64,000 nt of DNA from Candidatus Endonucleibacter sp. (ex Gigantidas childressi) (lineage in GTDB: Bacteria > Pseudomonadota > Gammaproteobacteria > Pseudomonadales > Endozoicomonadaceae): assembly GCA_030674875.1 (NCBI GenBank), contig JASXSU010000002.1, forward strand, positions 523,501-587,500. Direction: 5' to 3'. The notes under the pieces are model-generated. The model was given only the letters and a program-made list of their open reading frames with translations, was not told where the DNA came from and did no database searches. The position numbers and the translations under genes are program-made. Position 1 is the stretch's first letter. Every line of letters begins with the position of its first letter. Shown here piece after piece: positions 36,770 through 45,747 of this stretch.

Positions 36770-37434
36770 ACTATTTTTTTGCCCACACCTACAAGCATTA
36801 ACTCTCTTGACCAACGAAAAAAATTATTTTTAGTTCTAATCGGAATCAATGGGCTTATTATTGCACAAAAATTATTTAGTTTAGGGTATTTCCACACTAT
36901 GGGGAGCTGCCTAAACTTGAAAACATTAACTTCAGAAAAGCCGTACATATTGTAAGCATCCTCTAATGCTATATTTGTAAATGGCGTTCTATGAGTAAAG
37001 TCATCAAAGTATATTTTGTAATTGGATTCCCAATCTGGAACCAATGTTATTAATATTCCACCAGGCTTTAAAACTCTAAATGCTTCTTCTAAATATCTTT
37101 CTGGATAATACAGATGCTCAATAAAAGATTTACTGTATATAACATCAAAAAAATCATCCTTAAATGGTAGTTTTTCATTCTCAATATCACATTTTTTCAC
37201 GTCTAAATTATTATCAAAATTAACTGCTTCTACAGAAATATCTACACCCACAACATCTAAGCCCAACCATTTAAAATTGTTTAGAAACTCGCCGCGACCG
37301 CACCCAGGCTCTAGCATTTTCATGCCTTTTTTTAGTTTAAATATCTGAAACAAATAAGCACATAACTGCTTAGGGTAATCAGTATATGGGTGTGATTTTT
37401 CATCATAAACAACAGATAGGTAATTTTTTGTCAT
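36766..37434 (-). CDS. Class I SAM-dependent methyltransferase
   Basis: 222 residues. SAM loop KMLEPGCGRGEFLNNFKWLG near 40, DVVGVDISVEAV, and FDVIYSKSFIEHLYYPERYL (EHLxxP) near 103. It resembles Ubi/Coq-type methyltransferases used for small molecules. Overlaps both neighbours by 4 bp. Probably methylates the sugar produced by this gene group. Confidence 0.88.
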   Translation of the reverse strand: MTKNYLSVVYDEKSHPYTDYPKQLCAYLFQIFKLKKGMKMLEPGCGRGEFLNNFKWLGLDVVGVDISVEAVNFDNNLDVKKCDIENEKLPFKDDFFDVIYSKSFIEHLYYPERYLEEAFRVLKPGGILITLVPDWESNYKIYFDDFTHRTPFTNIALEDAYNMYGFSEVNVFKFRQLPIVWKYPKLNNFCAIISPLIPIRTKNNFFRWSRELMLVGVGKKIV

Positions 37435-37865
37435 TTAAAAACTTCCACTATTTCTATTAGATTTCCTTCGTTATCGTGACAATATGCCACTTTAACTTTT
37501 TTATCATTTGTTAGTGTGGGAGAATTCACCATACTTCCACCTATCTCTTCAATTTTCTCACAAACAATATCAATATTATCAACACTAAATGCCAAATGCG
37601 AATAGCCTAATTGATTTGATTTTTGTTTTATTATCTGTTTTTCTATCGGATGGGAATGATATTGCAACAATTCTAATAAATACCCATCAGGGGCTTTTAA
37701 TTTTATCCATTCTACTTTTGCATCTCTCAAACCAACAACGCTATCAATAAAGCCTCCTTCTTCTATTGCTTGATTATCATCAATAAACCCCAGTGCACGA
37801 TAAAATTCAGCTGCTTTTTCTAAATCCCTGACAACAACGCCTGTATGTCTGACTGCTTTTATCAT
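37431..37865 (-). CDS. VOC-superfamily (glyoxalase-like) protein
   Basis: 144 residues: two beta-alpha-beta-beta-beta modules, beginning AVRHTGVVVRDLEKAAEFYR and repeated as YSHLAFSVDNIDIVCEKIEE; metal ligands His (H8) and Glu (IEIVE at the end) are in the usual places. Members isomerise, epimerise or cleave small keto compounds. Its reaction here is unknown; it overlaps the aminotransferase gene by 4 bp. Confidence 0.88.
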   Translation of the reverse strand: MIKAVRHTGVVVRDLEKAAEFYRALGFIDDNQAIEEGGFIDSVVGLRDAKVEWIKLKAPDGYLLELLQYHSHPIEKQIIKQKSNQLGYSHLAFSVDNIDIVCEKIEEIGGSMVNSPTLTNDKKVKVAYCHDNEGNLIEIVEVFK

Positions 37866-39226
37866 ATTGACTCTTTAATGCATTGCTCTATTACTGATAC
37901 ACCTTCCAGCAATGCCTCTTCGGTAATACTCAATGGCGGCGCTAATTTAATAGATTCTCTACCTGTATGTACAACCAACAAACCTTTCTGAAAAGCTTTC
38001 TCGCTAATTTTGTCACACAATTTAATTAGTGGCTTATTGTTTTTATCTGTAAAAATAAGTGCAGCTAATAGACCTCTACCAAAGATATATTTTAAATATT
38101 TTGGATACTTTTCCCTAACTTTGTTAAGTTTTTGATGAAAAATATCTCCCAAATACTTAGAGTTTTCAATTAAACCACCCTTTATCATTGCTTTTAAGTT
38201 TTGATGACCTGCAACACAAACCAAAGGATTTGCAGAATGTGTAGAGCTCATAGAGCCAATATCAGGCAAATCCATCACTTCTTTTGATCCTAGTACTATC
38301 GATAATGGTAACCCTGAACTAGCGCCCTTACCACAACATAAAATATCTGGTTCAACCCCATAATACTCATAACCAAATAGTTTTCCTGTGCGACCAAATC
38401 CTGCTTGCATCTCATCAAATGTAACTAACATATGATGTTTTTTAGCAAATCTAGTCAATGCTTGAATAAACTCCTTTGGGTAAAAAACCGCCCCCCAACC
38501 TTGAAAAGTTTCCAACATAAAACCACATAAATCTTTATCAGAGTTCAGCCCTTTATCTTTTAATAGTTGCTCAATTTCAGTCTCAAAAAAATCTACTGGA
38601 TTATCAACTTCCCAAGGATATGGAAAGTTTAAATGATGGATATTAGGATCTTGATAGCCAACCCACTCTCTTGCAAGTTTATTACCTGTCATCATTTGAG
38701 CACCCATAGTACGCCCATGGAATGCACCATTAAAACAAATAATACCACCTTTTATTTTACCTTGTTTTTGCCCATTAAGACGCATTAGCTTTAATGCTGT
38801 TTCTGTTGCTTCAGTTCCTGCCGAAAGTAAGAATGCTTTCTCAAATTGCTTAGGTGTATTTTCAATCAAATAATTTAAATAATTTATTCTCTCGTTTGAA
38901 GCATAAGTATAAGTATGTACTAACGGCTTGTCTAAAACTTCTTTTAATGCTTTAACAATTTCTTTATTACCATGTCCAGCATTAGCAACAAAAATTGTAC
39001 TAGTGAAATCAAGCCAAATATTGCCCCACTGATCATAAATTTGAAAATCATCTGCCTTATCCCAAATCATTGGCAATTGTCCATGCATTGCTTGTGCTTC
39101 TATTTCATACATTTTTTCAAGCATTGAAATACTTTCTGGAACAGGAATTTTTGTTTTAATTGTGCGATATTTTGTTTTTACTTGTTCAACCTTGATCGGT
39201 TTATGTGAAAATCCATGACCTGCCAT
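37862..39226 (-). CDS. Class III PLP aminotransferase
   Basis: 454 residues of the acetylornithine/glutamate-semialdehyde fold. SAGTEATETALKLMR near 123 binds the PLP phosphate; TFDEMQAGFGRTGKLFGYE near 258 has the conserved Asp; the PLP Lys is in LCCGKGASSGLPLS near 286. Such enzymes are unusual in sugar loci, where DegT types prevail; it may aminate a keto sugar acid or make an amino acid substituent. It follows the NeuA-like gene by 2 bp. Confidence 0.92.
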   Translation of the reverse strand: MAGHGFSHKPIKVEQVKTKYRTIKTKIPVPESISMLEKMYEIEAQAMHGQLPMIWDKADDFQIYDQWGNIWLDFTSTIFVANAGHGNKEIVKALKEVLDKPLVHTYTYASNERINYLNYLIENTPKQFEKAFLLSAGTEATETALKLMRLNGQKQGKIKGGIICFNGAFHGRTMGAQMMTGNKLAREWVGYQDPNIHHLNFPYPWEVDNPVDFFETEIEQLLKDKGLNSDKDLCGFMLETFQGWGAVFYPKEFIQALTRFAKKHHMLVTFDEMQAGFGRTGKLFGYEYYGVEPDILCCGKGASSGLPLSIVLGSKEVMDLPDIGSMSSTHSANPLVCVAGHQNLKAMIKGGLIENSKYLGDIFHQKLNKVREKYPKYLKYIFGRGLLAALIFTDKNNKPLIKLCDKISEKAFQKGLLVVHTGRESIKLAPPLSITEEALLEGVSVIEQCIKESI

Positions 39227-39228
39227 AA

Positions 39229-39954
39229 CTAACTCTTAACCTCATTTAGATAATATAATATTTCTGAACCTTTTTTATCTAATTGATACTGAATATAATT
39301 AAATTCTTCGACTGAATCCACTTCTGTGCAAACAGGAGATTCAAAACCAATCATTTTATCTCCATGAATTTCTGTATTATTCATTACAAATGAAGCTTTA
39401 ACAATATCAACAAAACCATCGGGAATATAAACTTGCTCAAACGTTTCTTTTGGTAAGTTATACCCCTCGTTATCAACCAACCCCTTAAAATAACCACCTT
39501 CTTTTACAAACCACTTTAAAGGCGACTCTGGAGCCTTATGCCCAGAACGAAGAGCAGTTGCGCTTTTGTTTTTCATCATCTCATCAATAGCACTATCGAT
39601 AACTTCTGCATTCCTTAATGGTGTAGTCGGACGCAAATGAACCCAGTATTCTGGAATATTGTTTTCATTATTTTTAAACCAGTCCATTGCATGAACTAAA
39701 AAATCTTTATCTGTAGCAATATCTGTTGAGTATTCACTAGGACGAATAAATGGCACTTCAGCAGCATATTGTTTAGCGATGTTTGCATATTCCTGAGAAT
39801 TCGTAGAAACAATTACTCTATCAATTTTTTTTGATATTTTTGCAATCGCAATACTATATGCAATTAAAGGATGTCCTGATAAAAGTTTTATATTTTTATC
39901 AATTAAAGATTTTGATCCTGACCTGGCAGGAATAATGGCAACAATATTACTCAT
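39229..39954 (-). CDS. NeuA-like acylneuraminate cytidylyltransferase
   Basis: 241 residues. VAIIPARSGSKSLIDKNIKL is the CTP-binding loop of CMP-nonulosonate synthetases, where the usual S-K-x-x-xxKN is kept; LRPTTPLR near 99 is the second family motif. Activates a nine-carbon (or related) keto acid with CMP. With the NeuB-type synthase (42093) and the phosphatase (42955) it makes a set for a CMP-nonulosonic acid. It overlaps the isomerase by 8 bp. Confidence 0.92.
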   Translation of the reverse strand: MSNIVAIIPARSGSKSLIDKNIKLLSGHPLIAYSIAIAKISKKIDRVIVSTNSQEYANIAKQYAAEVPFIRPSEYSTDIATDKDFLVHAMDWFKNNENNIPEYWVHLRPTTPLRNAEVIDSAIDEMMKNKSATALRSGHKAPESPLKWFVKEGGYFKGLVDNEGYNLPKETFEQVYIPDGFVDIVKASFVMNNTEIHGDKMIGFESPVCTEVDSVEEFNYIQYQLDKKGSEILYYLNEVKS

Positions 39955-40753
39955 TTATATAACTTTTAATCCAGTCTAGTTGCTTTTTAAAAATTTTCAC
40001 ACCTTCATCATCACGATAAGCCTGCATAATAAAAGGTCCTTGATAATTAAACTCTTTTAACTTATCAAAAAACTTTTTAAAATCAGCATTACCTTCTCCT
40101 AATATCACAGGTTCGCCACCCAACACTCTGTCTTTAATATGAATATCTGTAATTTTGTCACCATAAGCTAGTAACTCTTCATCAGAATCAAACCCTAGGG
40201 CAGCACTATTACCAATATCATAATTAACTGTAATTCTGTTAGAATTCAACCTATTTAACAACTCAACAAAGGGCTTTGGCGCTAAATCGGTCTCTAAAGA
40301 CAGGTTGATATTTTCTTTTTCAATAATTGGTATGATTTTTGTTAGTTGTCTAATAAATCTATCAACTGCTTCTTTAGTCTCTAAGCTGGACTGATCAACA
40401 CAAGGAATCACAATATCAGTGATATTTAATTGGACAGCAGTCTCTAATAAAACTTCTAAAACTTGAAAGCTTTCTTTCACAACATCTTCATCATTTGAGT
40501 GTAAAGGTGCCTCCATAAAATAATCAGCACAAATAGTTTTTACTGAAATCCCGGTCTTTGCACTAAGATGAGTTATCTCATCAACACCGCCTGACTTTAG
40601 CAAGGGGTTTTCTTTTGCGTCATTAAAATCCAAGATAAATTCAATCAAATCTACACTGCATTCTTTAGCAATTCTAAATTCATCTTTCCACATTCCGATA
40701 GGGAAAGCCTGATATCTACCTTGGTATTTTGGCACCAATCTCCCTTGCATCAC
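39947..40753 (-). CDS. Sugar phosphate isomerase/epimerase (TIM-barrel)
   Basis: About 268 residues of the xylose-isomerase-like AP-endonuclease-2 fold. MQGRLVPKYQGRYQAFPIGM is a common start; SLETDLAP (about 165), NYDIGNSAALG (about 195) and ITDIHIKDRVLGG (about 220) carry the metal ligands E, D, H and D. GTG 40753 and ATG 40750 are both possible; family members often begin a few residues earlier (KLGVMQGRL is encoded), but no start codon is in frame there, so the 5' end may have been disturbed by the upstream pseudogene. Confidence 0.85.
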   Translation of the reverse strand: MMQGRLVPKYQGRYQAFPIGMWKDEFRIAKECSVDLIEFILDFNDAKENPLLKSGGVDEITHLSAKTGISVKTICADYFMEAPLHSNDEDVVKESFQVLEVLLETAVQLNITDIVIPCVDQSSLETKEAVDRFIRQLTKIIPIIEKENINLSLETDLAPKPFVELLNRLNSNRITVNYDIGNSAALGFDSDEELLAYGDKITDIHIKDRVLGGEPVILGEGNADFKKFFDKLKEFNYQGPFIMQAYRDDEGVKIFKKQLDWIKSYINE

Positions 40754-40767
40754 ACCTAGTTTATTCT

Positions 40768-41213
40768 TTATTTTGAAATTCCTACTATAATTGTATCTGT
40801 TTTGCCGATGAAGGCTAATTGATTTTCATATTCTTCATTAAGTTTTTTGCTGTCTAAAAACCCCCATGCTTTTTGTCCAGCAGGCTCCCCTTTAGACAGC
40901 TAATACAAATGATTTGATAATGGATACCTCTGAATATGCTTTACCCAGTTTGATTTTAAACCCGCTTGCTCTACCATATTTACTATAGCTTTTGAACTAA
41001 ATAAAAATAAATGCTCCGACCAATATGTAAAGTTCTGAAAACCTTTATTTTCGTATAAAGTCAATAATGCATCATCTGAATTAGGAACTTCTACAATTAT
41101 CTCTCCATTTTTCTCAAGCAAATGAGACAGGTCACTTAAAACATCTCTTGGATTTGTAAGGTGTTCAATTACATGAAATGCAGTAATGATACCATATCTT
41201 TTATCATTTTTTT
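40768..41213 (-). pseudogene. SAM methyltransferase remnant
   Basis: Encodes IITAFHVIEHLTNPRDVLSD (EHLxxP motif), NGEIIVEVPNSDDALLTLYE and, after a TAG at SNHLY, LSKGEPAGQKAWGFLDSKKL to GISK. The TAG replaces an expected Trp codon. The N-terminal SAM loop is missing, where sequence merges with the IS4 remnant at about 41290. Formerly a normal member of the gene group. Confidence 0.8.
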
Positions 41214-41298
41214 CTATGTACAGTACAAAACATTTAGCAGATATAAAAAAGTTATTTGATGATTTTTTGCTCAGTTGTTTTTAAGTACCCGTCTAAGC

Positions 41299-41940
41299 CT
41301 ATCCAACCCTAATCTGAACAGACTCTTGTGGATGGTAATGCTCAGTGATAATTAATTTGCATTCCCATAACACCAGTGCCCCACTAGTAAGCACCACACA
41401 ACAGCAATCTAGTCCCATCAGTTTATACATCCTGTCAATGTTCTTCATATGTATAGACTCCAAATCAAAGCCTCGACTTTTTAGATTGCCAAACAGGGTT
41501 GCAATACCCCAGATCTTAACATAGTCATCTATCATGCTGCCTGACTTTTCAGTGGTGACGACGATCAAAAATCCTTTCAGCATTCAACCAGCTGCAATAT
41601 AGATAGGTGCTCCAGATACTTTCTTTTTGGCTATGCCTCATTATTGTTTGATTAATACTAGCGCCTCCGCATAGCTGACCAATGGCAATCTTTTTGCCTC
41701 GATGTTCCACCACATTGTTGCTTTTAACCCGAATCCTGCATAACAGTTTATTTTTACGTAGCCAGTCTAACCATTCGCAGCCTATAAACTCACGAGCCAG
41801 TACAAGCTGTGCAGTGAAGGTTATCCGAGCTTGATGCAGACGCGCTTCTCTGCCAATGAACTGACGTCTTTCATGTTCAACAACCATAACCTCTTCTGTG
41901 GTAAAAGACCGTGCAGGGTACCTTATCTTGGAGTCATCTC
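41299..41940 (-). pseudogene. IS4-family transposase remnant
   Basis: Two frames (41887-41549 and 41583-41299) carry LVLAREFIGCEWLDWLRKNK, with RIRVKSN after it, and the C-terminal GIATLFGNLKSRGFDLESIH, the Y-x2-R-x3-E-like block of IS4/IS10-type transposases in degraded form. The frames overlap by a frameshift, and the N-terminal third is absent. It interrupts the group between NeuB and the methyltransferase remnant. No clear ends were found. Confidence 0.75.
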
Positions 41941-42092
41941 ATACTATTATGCTTTAAAAATAAAGAGCTTTACGTTTTTTGTTCCGTACATATCCCGCAA
42001 TCATAGCAGTCTAAAATATCAATACCAGAATTATCCAGAACACTTCCTACACGGATACTACTCTTACTTGCTATTACACAAATAACACCTCA

Positions 42093-42932
42093 TTATGACC
42101 AATTTAAATGCTGTCTAAGATTTTTGGCAATAGGCGCTTCTGCTTCTATCGTTTTTTTAATGCCATCGCCCATTGCAACTTCAATTTTTCGCACCGCACC
42201 AATTAATTGCTTAAACCCTGTTGGCTCCACAGAGGCAGATTGATCAGATCCATACATTGCTCTATCTAATGTAATGTGTCTTTCAAGCGAACTAATCCCT
42301 AGCGCTGCCGCCGCATAAGAAATTGCCAGCCCTGACTCGTGCCCACTATAACCAACATTACAATTAAACTTATCTCTTAATGTTTTAATCATATTAAGAT
42401 TGGCATCTTCGTCTTTCATTGGATAAGTAGAAACTGTATGCATCAACTCAAATGAACATTTTGCCTTTTTGAAGATGTCTACTGCGGCCTGAATATCATT
42501 ATAAGTCGTCATTCCTGTTGAAATAAAGGTGTGTTTCCTTTCGCTAGCAACTTCTTCTAACAATTTTGTATACACAATCATCGCCGAAGCTATTTTATTA
42601 AATTTTAAATCAAACTGGCGCAAGAATTTTTGCGAGTTAAGATCCCAGGCACTTGCAAACCATTCAAGACCCTTGCCTTTGCAGTAATTTTCAATTTCCT
42701 GATATTCATCTGCACTAAACTCTAACCCTAATTTCTGTTCTCTTTGGGTTGTTCCCCATCGACTCTCTCTTGGAGAGTTTAAAAAATCCTGAGTATAAAC
42801 CTGATTTATATCTCGTTTTTGAAATTTCACACAATTGGCACCAGCATCTTTTGCAACGTCAATAAGCTCTTTACAAATGCTCATATCACCATTATGATTG
42901 ATGCCTATTTCTGCAATTATTGTAATTGACAT
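42093..42932 (-). CDS. NeuB-type nonulosonic acid synthase without SAF domain
   Basis: Condenses PEP with a six-carbon sugar (or sugar phosphate) to a nine-carbon 2-keto-3-deoxy acid. 279 residues from the ATG at 42932 (GGGAG lies upstream). ITIIAEIGINHNGDMSICKE, CVKFQKRD, ASAWDL, KIASAMI, ISTGMTT, MHTVSTYP and VGYSGHESGLAIS are the NeuB barrel motifs in order. NeuB, LegI and PseI are about 340-350 residues because of a C-terminal SAF (antifreeze-like) domain; that is absent here, and the protein ends naturally at the barrel. This recalls synthases acting on phosphorylated sugars, but the substrate is inferred. Confidence 0.9.
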   Translation of the reverse strand: MSITIIAEIGINHNGDMSICKELIDVAKDAGANCVKFQKRDINQVYTQDFLNSPRESRWGTTQREQKLGLEFSADEYQEIENYCKGKGLEWFASAWDLNSQKFLRQFDLKFNKIASAMIVYTKLLEEVASERKHTFISTGMTTYNDIQAAVDIFKKAKCSFELMHTVSTYPMKDEDANLNMIKTLRDKFNCNVGYSGHESGLAISYAAAALGISSLERHITLDRAMYGSDQSASVEPTGFKQLIGAVRKIEVAMGDGIKKTIEAEAPIAKNLRQHLNWS

Positions 42933-42954
42933 ATTCTTAACTCCCATTATTTAA

Positions 42955-43464
42955 TTAATACAATATTTTAATAAAATCCAGACCAAAGACATCCTCTAGA
43001 AGCTCACGAACAATACCAGAGCCACCATTGGTATTGAGCACAATATCTGAGATCTCTTTAATTTTTGAATGTGAATCCGATGGACAAGCACTATATCCAC
43101 AAAATTCTATTACCTGATAATCATTAACATCATTGCCAACAAATAATACTTTCTCCTTGTTAAACCCTTTATTCTTTAGCATTTCTTTAAGACTATTTAC
43201 TTTGTCTTTCGACCCTTGCAATACCTCAATTTTTAATTTTTTAGCACGAGCAGAAACGACTACATTAACTTCAGTAGATAAAATAAAGGCTGGTTTTCCT
43301 AGCTTGCGTAAAACATCAAATGCCAATCCATCAGCACGACTACAAACAACAGATTCAACACCATCTTGGTTCAAATAGACCAAATTATTAGTTAAAACAC
43401 CATCAAAATCAAAAACAAAAACGTCTATATCATCAATATTCATTTTAAAATCAAATAATTTCAT
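42955..43464 (-). CDS. KdsC-like HAD phosphatase
   Basis: 169 residues, a capless C0-type HAD enzyme. FVFDFDGVLTNNLVYLNQDG (14-33) is motif I with both Asp residues and the DGVLT of KdsC; ILSTEVN is motif II; KVLFVGNDVNDYQVIE near 118 is motif IV. KdsC relatives dephosphorylate Kdo-8-P or KDN-9-P; together with the adjacent NeuB-type gene a nonulosonate-9-phosphatase role is plausible. It lies 22 bp ahead of the synthase start and is a likely partner. Confidence 0.9.
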   Translation of the reverse strand: MKLFDFKMNIDDIDVFVFDFDGVLTNNLVYLNQDGVESVVCSRADGLAFDVLRKLGKPAFILSTEVNVVVSARAKKLKIEVLQGSKDKVNSLKEMLKNKGFNKEKVLFVGNDVNDYQVIEFCGYSACPSDSHSKIKEISDIVLNTNGGSGIVRELLEDVFGLDFIKILY

Positions 43465-43651
43465 TTAATTAATTTATCTTCCATGTATTCCATTAACAAT
43501 GAAATATAGAATACCTACACATTTGGCCGATTAAACAAATAGTCTATTTTAAGCGGCCTCTGCAATCCCCAATTATACAATGACCATAGCATGCAATAAC
43601 CTTATTGATATTGTCACCATGCCTTAGCTTATCTTTGTGGAGATGATCACA

Positions 43652-43828
43652 GGGGAAACGCATAAAACCTCTTGCTATCATTGACCTCAAATGACCTTAA
43701 ATCACCTCAAAGCATGTTGTGATCTGCTGAAAATCATAGATTTTCACAATAACCTGCGCACTTGGAATGCATTTAAAAACCAAATGGGATCTGAGGCAAG
43801 TGATAGCAAAGAGTTTAATGCGTTCCCC
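43652..43828. repeat. Palindromic repeat family 2, second copy
   Basis: 177 bp with arms GGGGAAACGCATAAAACCTC and (rc of right end) GGGGAACGCATTAAACTCTT; the arms pair over about 37 bp and a second inverted pair (GTGATCTGCTGAAAATC / GATTTTCACAATAAC) lies in the centre. It is the only notable content of the gene-free stretch 43465-44005. Confidence 0.65.
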
Positions 43829-44005
43829 ATACCTCATATGCCCACCGCCCACAAACCAAGTACCATTTTCTGTTGCTGCATCTGCTAAAGAAAAAACACT
43901 GAGAGAGCCTCCTTTTTTACTCCCTACTTTTTCATAATGCATGATACTCAAAATCACAGATTCAATCCACTACCTATTATTCAAACACTGTTCATTTTTT
44001 ATCAT

Positions 44006-45526
44006 TCAAAAAAATCCTAATGGATTAATATCATAGCTAACCAACATATTTTTAGTTTGCTGATAATTATCTAAAATCATCTTATGATTTTCTCTACCAA
44101 CACCTGATTTTTTATATCCACCAAAAGCAGCATGAGCTGGGTAATGATGATAGCAATTTGTCCATACAAGTCCTGCTTGAATTGCACGTCCCATGCGATA
44201 AGATAAGTTCATGTTACGAGTCCAAAGACCTGCACCTAATCCAAATTCCGTATCATTAGCCATTTCCAAAGCCTCTGCCTCATCTTTAAAGGTAGTAACT
44301 GAAATTACAGGACCAAAAATCTCTTCTTGGAAAATACGCATTTTGTTATGACCCAACATGATAGTGGGTTTAATATAATACCCACTACTTAACTCTCCCT
44401 CTAAAGATTCAACCTTACCTCCAATTAAGACTTCAGCTCCTTCTTCTTTACCAATATTGAAATACTCCATAACTTTGTCGAATTGTTGTTTTGATGCCTG
44501 AGCACCTATCATAGTTTCAGTATCTAGAGGGTTGCCACGCTTTATTTTACGAGTCCTTTCAATCACTTTTTGCATAAATACATCATAGATTGAGTCTTGA
44601 ATTAATAGCCTTGATGGACATGTGCAAACTTCGCCTTGATTAAAAAAAGCAAGCACTGCTCCTTCTACACACTTACTAATAAACTCTTCTTCTTGATTCA
44701 TCACATCTTCAAAGAAAATGTTAGGTGACTTCCCCCCTAACTCTACTGTCGATGGAATAATATTCTCGGCAGCACATTTCATTATACGTGAGCCGATAGG
44801 CGTTGATCCAGTGAAAGCAATTTTTGCAATGCGAGTACTTGTACTTAATGCCTCACCTGCTTCTTCTCCATATCCATTAACCACATTTAAAACACCTGCT
44901 GGTAATAAATCACCAATGATTTCCATTAATATTAAAATAGATACTGGCGTTTGTTCCGCTGGCTTTATTACAATACAGTTGCCTGTAGCCAGTGCAGGAG
45001 CTAATTTCCAACAGGCCATTAGTAATGGGAAGTTCCATGGGATAATCTGACCTACTACACCCAACGGCTCATGAAAATGATAAGCTACAGTATTTTTGTC
45101 AATTTCACCGATAGACCCCTCTTGGGCACGAATACACCCAGCAAAATAACGAAAGTGGTCTACAGCAAGCGGCAGATCAGCGGCTAAAGTTTCACGAATT
45201 GCTTTACCATTATCCCATGTTTCAGCAACAGCTAGTTTTTCCAGATTTTCTTCAATACGGTCAGCAATTTTTAATAAAATATTAGATCTTTCAGTAACAG
45301 ATGTTTTTCCCCACGCATCCTTGGCTTTATGTGCAGCATCCAATGCTAATTCTATATCTTTAAATGTTGAACGTGGAATCTCACAAAAAACCTTAGCATT
45401 TATAGGGCTGATATTCTCAAAATATTCACCTTCAACAGGTTCAACCCAATCTCCTCCAATAAAATTTCCATAGCGTCGCTTGAACTCTATTTTACTATTT
45501 AGTTGATTAGGTGCGACATAAATCAT
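44006..45526 (-). CDS. NAD(P)-dependent aldehyde dehydrogenase
   Basis: 506 residues, the size of acetaldehyde/short-chain aldehyde dehydrogenases (AldA/ExaC-like). [20 protein letters not shown] (about 158), [10 protein letters not shown] for NAD binding, catalytic Glu in [11 protein letters not shown] (about 262) and Cys in [10 protein letters not shown] (about 300-302). Ends with the conserved YDINPLGFF. It is odd as the second gene of a polysaccharide locus; it may oxidise a sugar aldehyde to an acid or be an unrelated passenger. 220 bp separate it from wzz. Confidence 0.93.
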   Translation of the reverse strand: MIYVAPNQLNSKIEFKRRYGNFIGGDWVEPVEGEYFENISPINAKVFCEIPRSTFKDIELALDAAHKAKDAWGKTSVTERSNILLKIADRIEENLEKLAVAETWDNGKAIRETLAADLPLAVDHFRYFAGCIRAQEGSIGEIDKNTVAYHFHEPLGVVGQIIPWNFPLLMACWKLAPALATGNCIVIKPAEQTPVSILILMEIIGDLLPAGVLNVVNGYGEEAGEALSTSTRIAKIAFTGSTPIGSRIMKCAAENIIPSTVELGGKSPNIFFEDVMNQEEEFISKCVEGAVLAFFNQGEVCTCPSRLLIQDSIYDVFMQKVIERTRKIKRGNPLDTETMIGAQASKQQFDKVMEYFNIGKEEGAEVLIGGKVESLEGELSSGYYIKPTIMLGHNKMRIFQEEIFGPVISVTTFKDEAEALEMANDTEFGLGAGLWTRNMNLSYRMGRAIQAGLVWTNCYHHYPAHAAFGGYKKSGVGRENHKMILDNYQQTKNMLVSYDINPLGFF

Positions 45527-45747
45527 TTTATAACTCCAAATTTAAATTATTATTAAAACAAAGATAACAAGATATTGTATTGTTTTTTCTATTTAAGAGC
45601 ATAACTTTCTGAATATGTCTCTCCAACTACGAATGATCCTTACATGTTCCAGTTAAATAATTGGTCACCTTCTTTATACCAATCACCATTAGAACATTAG
45701 CAATTGACAAACCAGTTAATAATCCATACACCTAAAAGTAAAAATCG

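Noticed and set aside
43697-43957. 86-residue minus-strand frame
   Set aside because: It overlaps a palindromic repeat, shows no domain and is not joined to the operon pattern.
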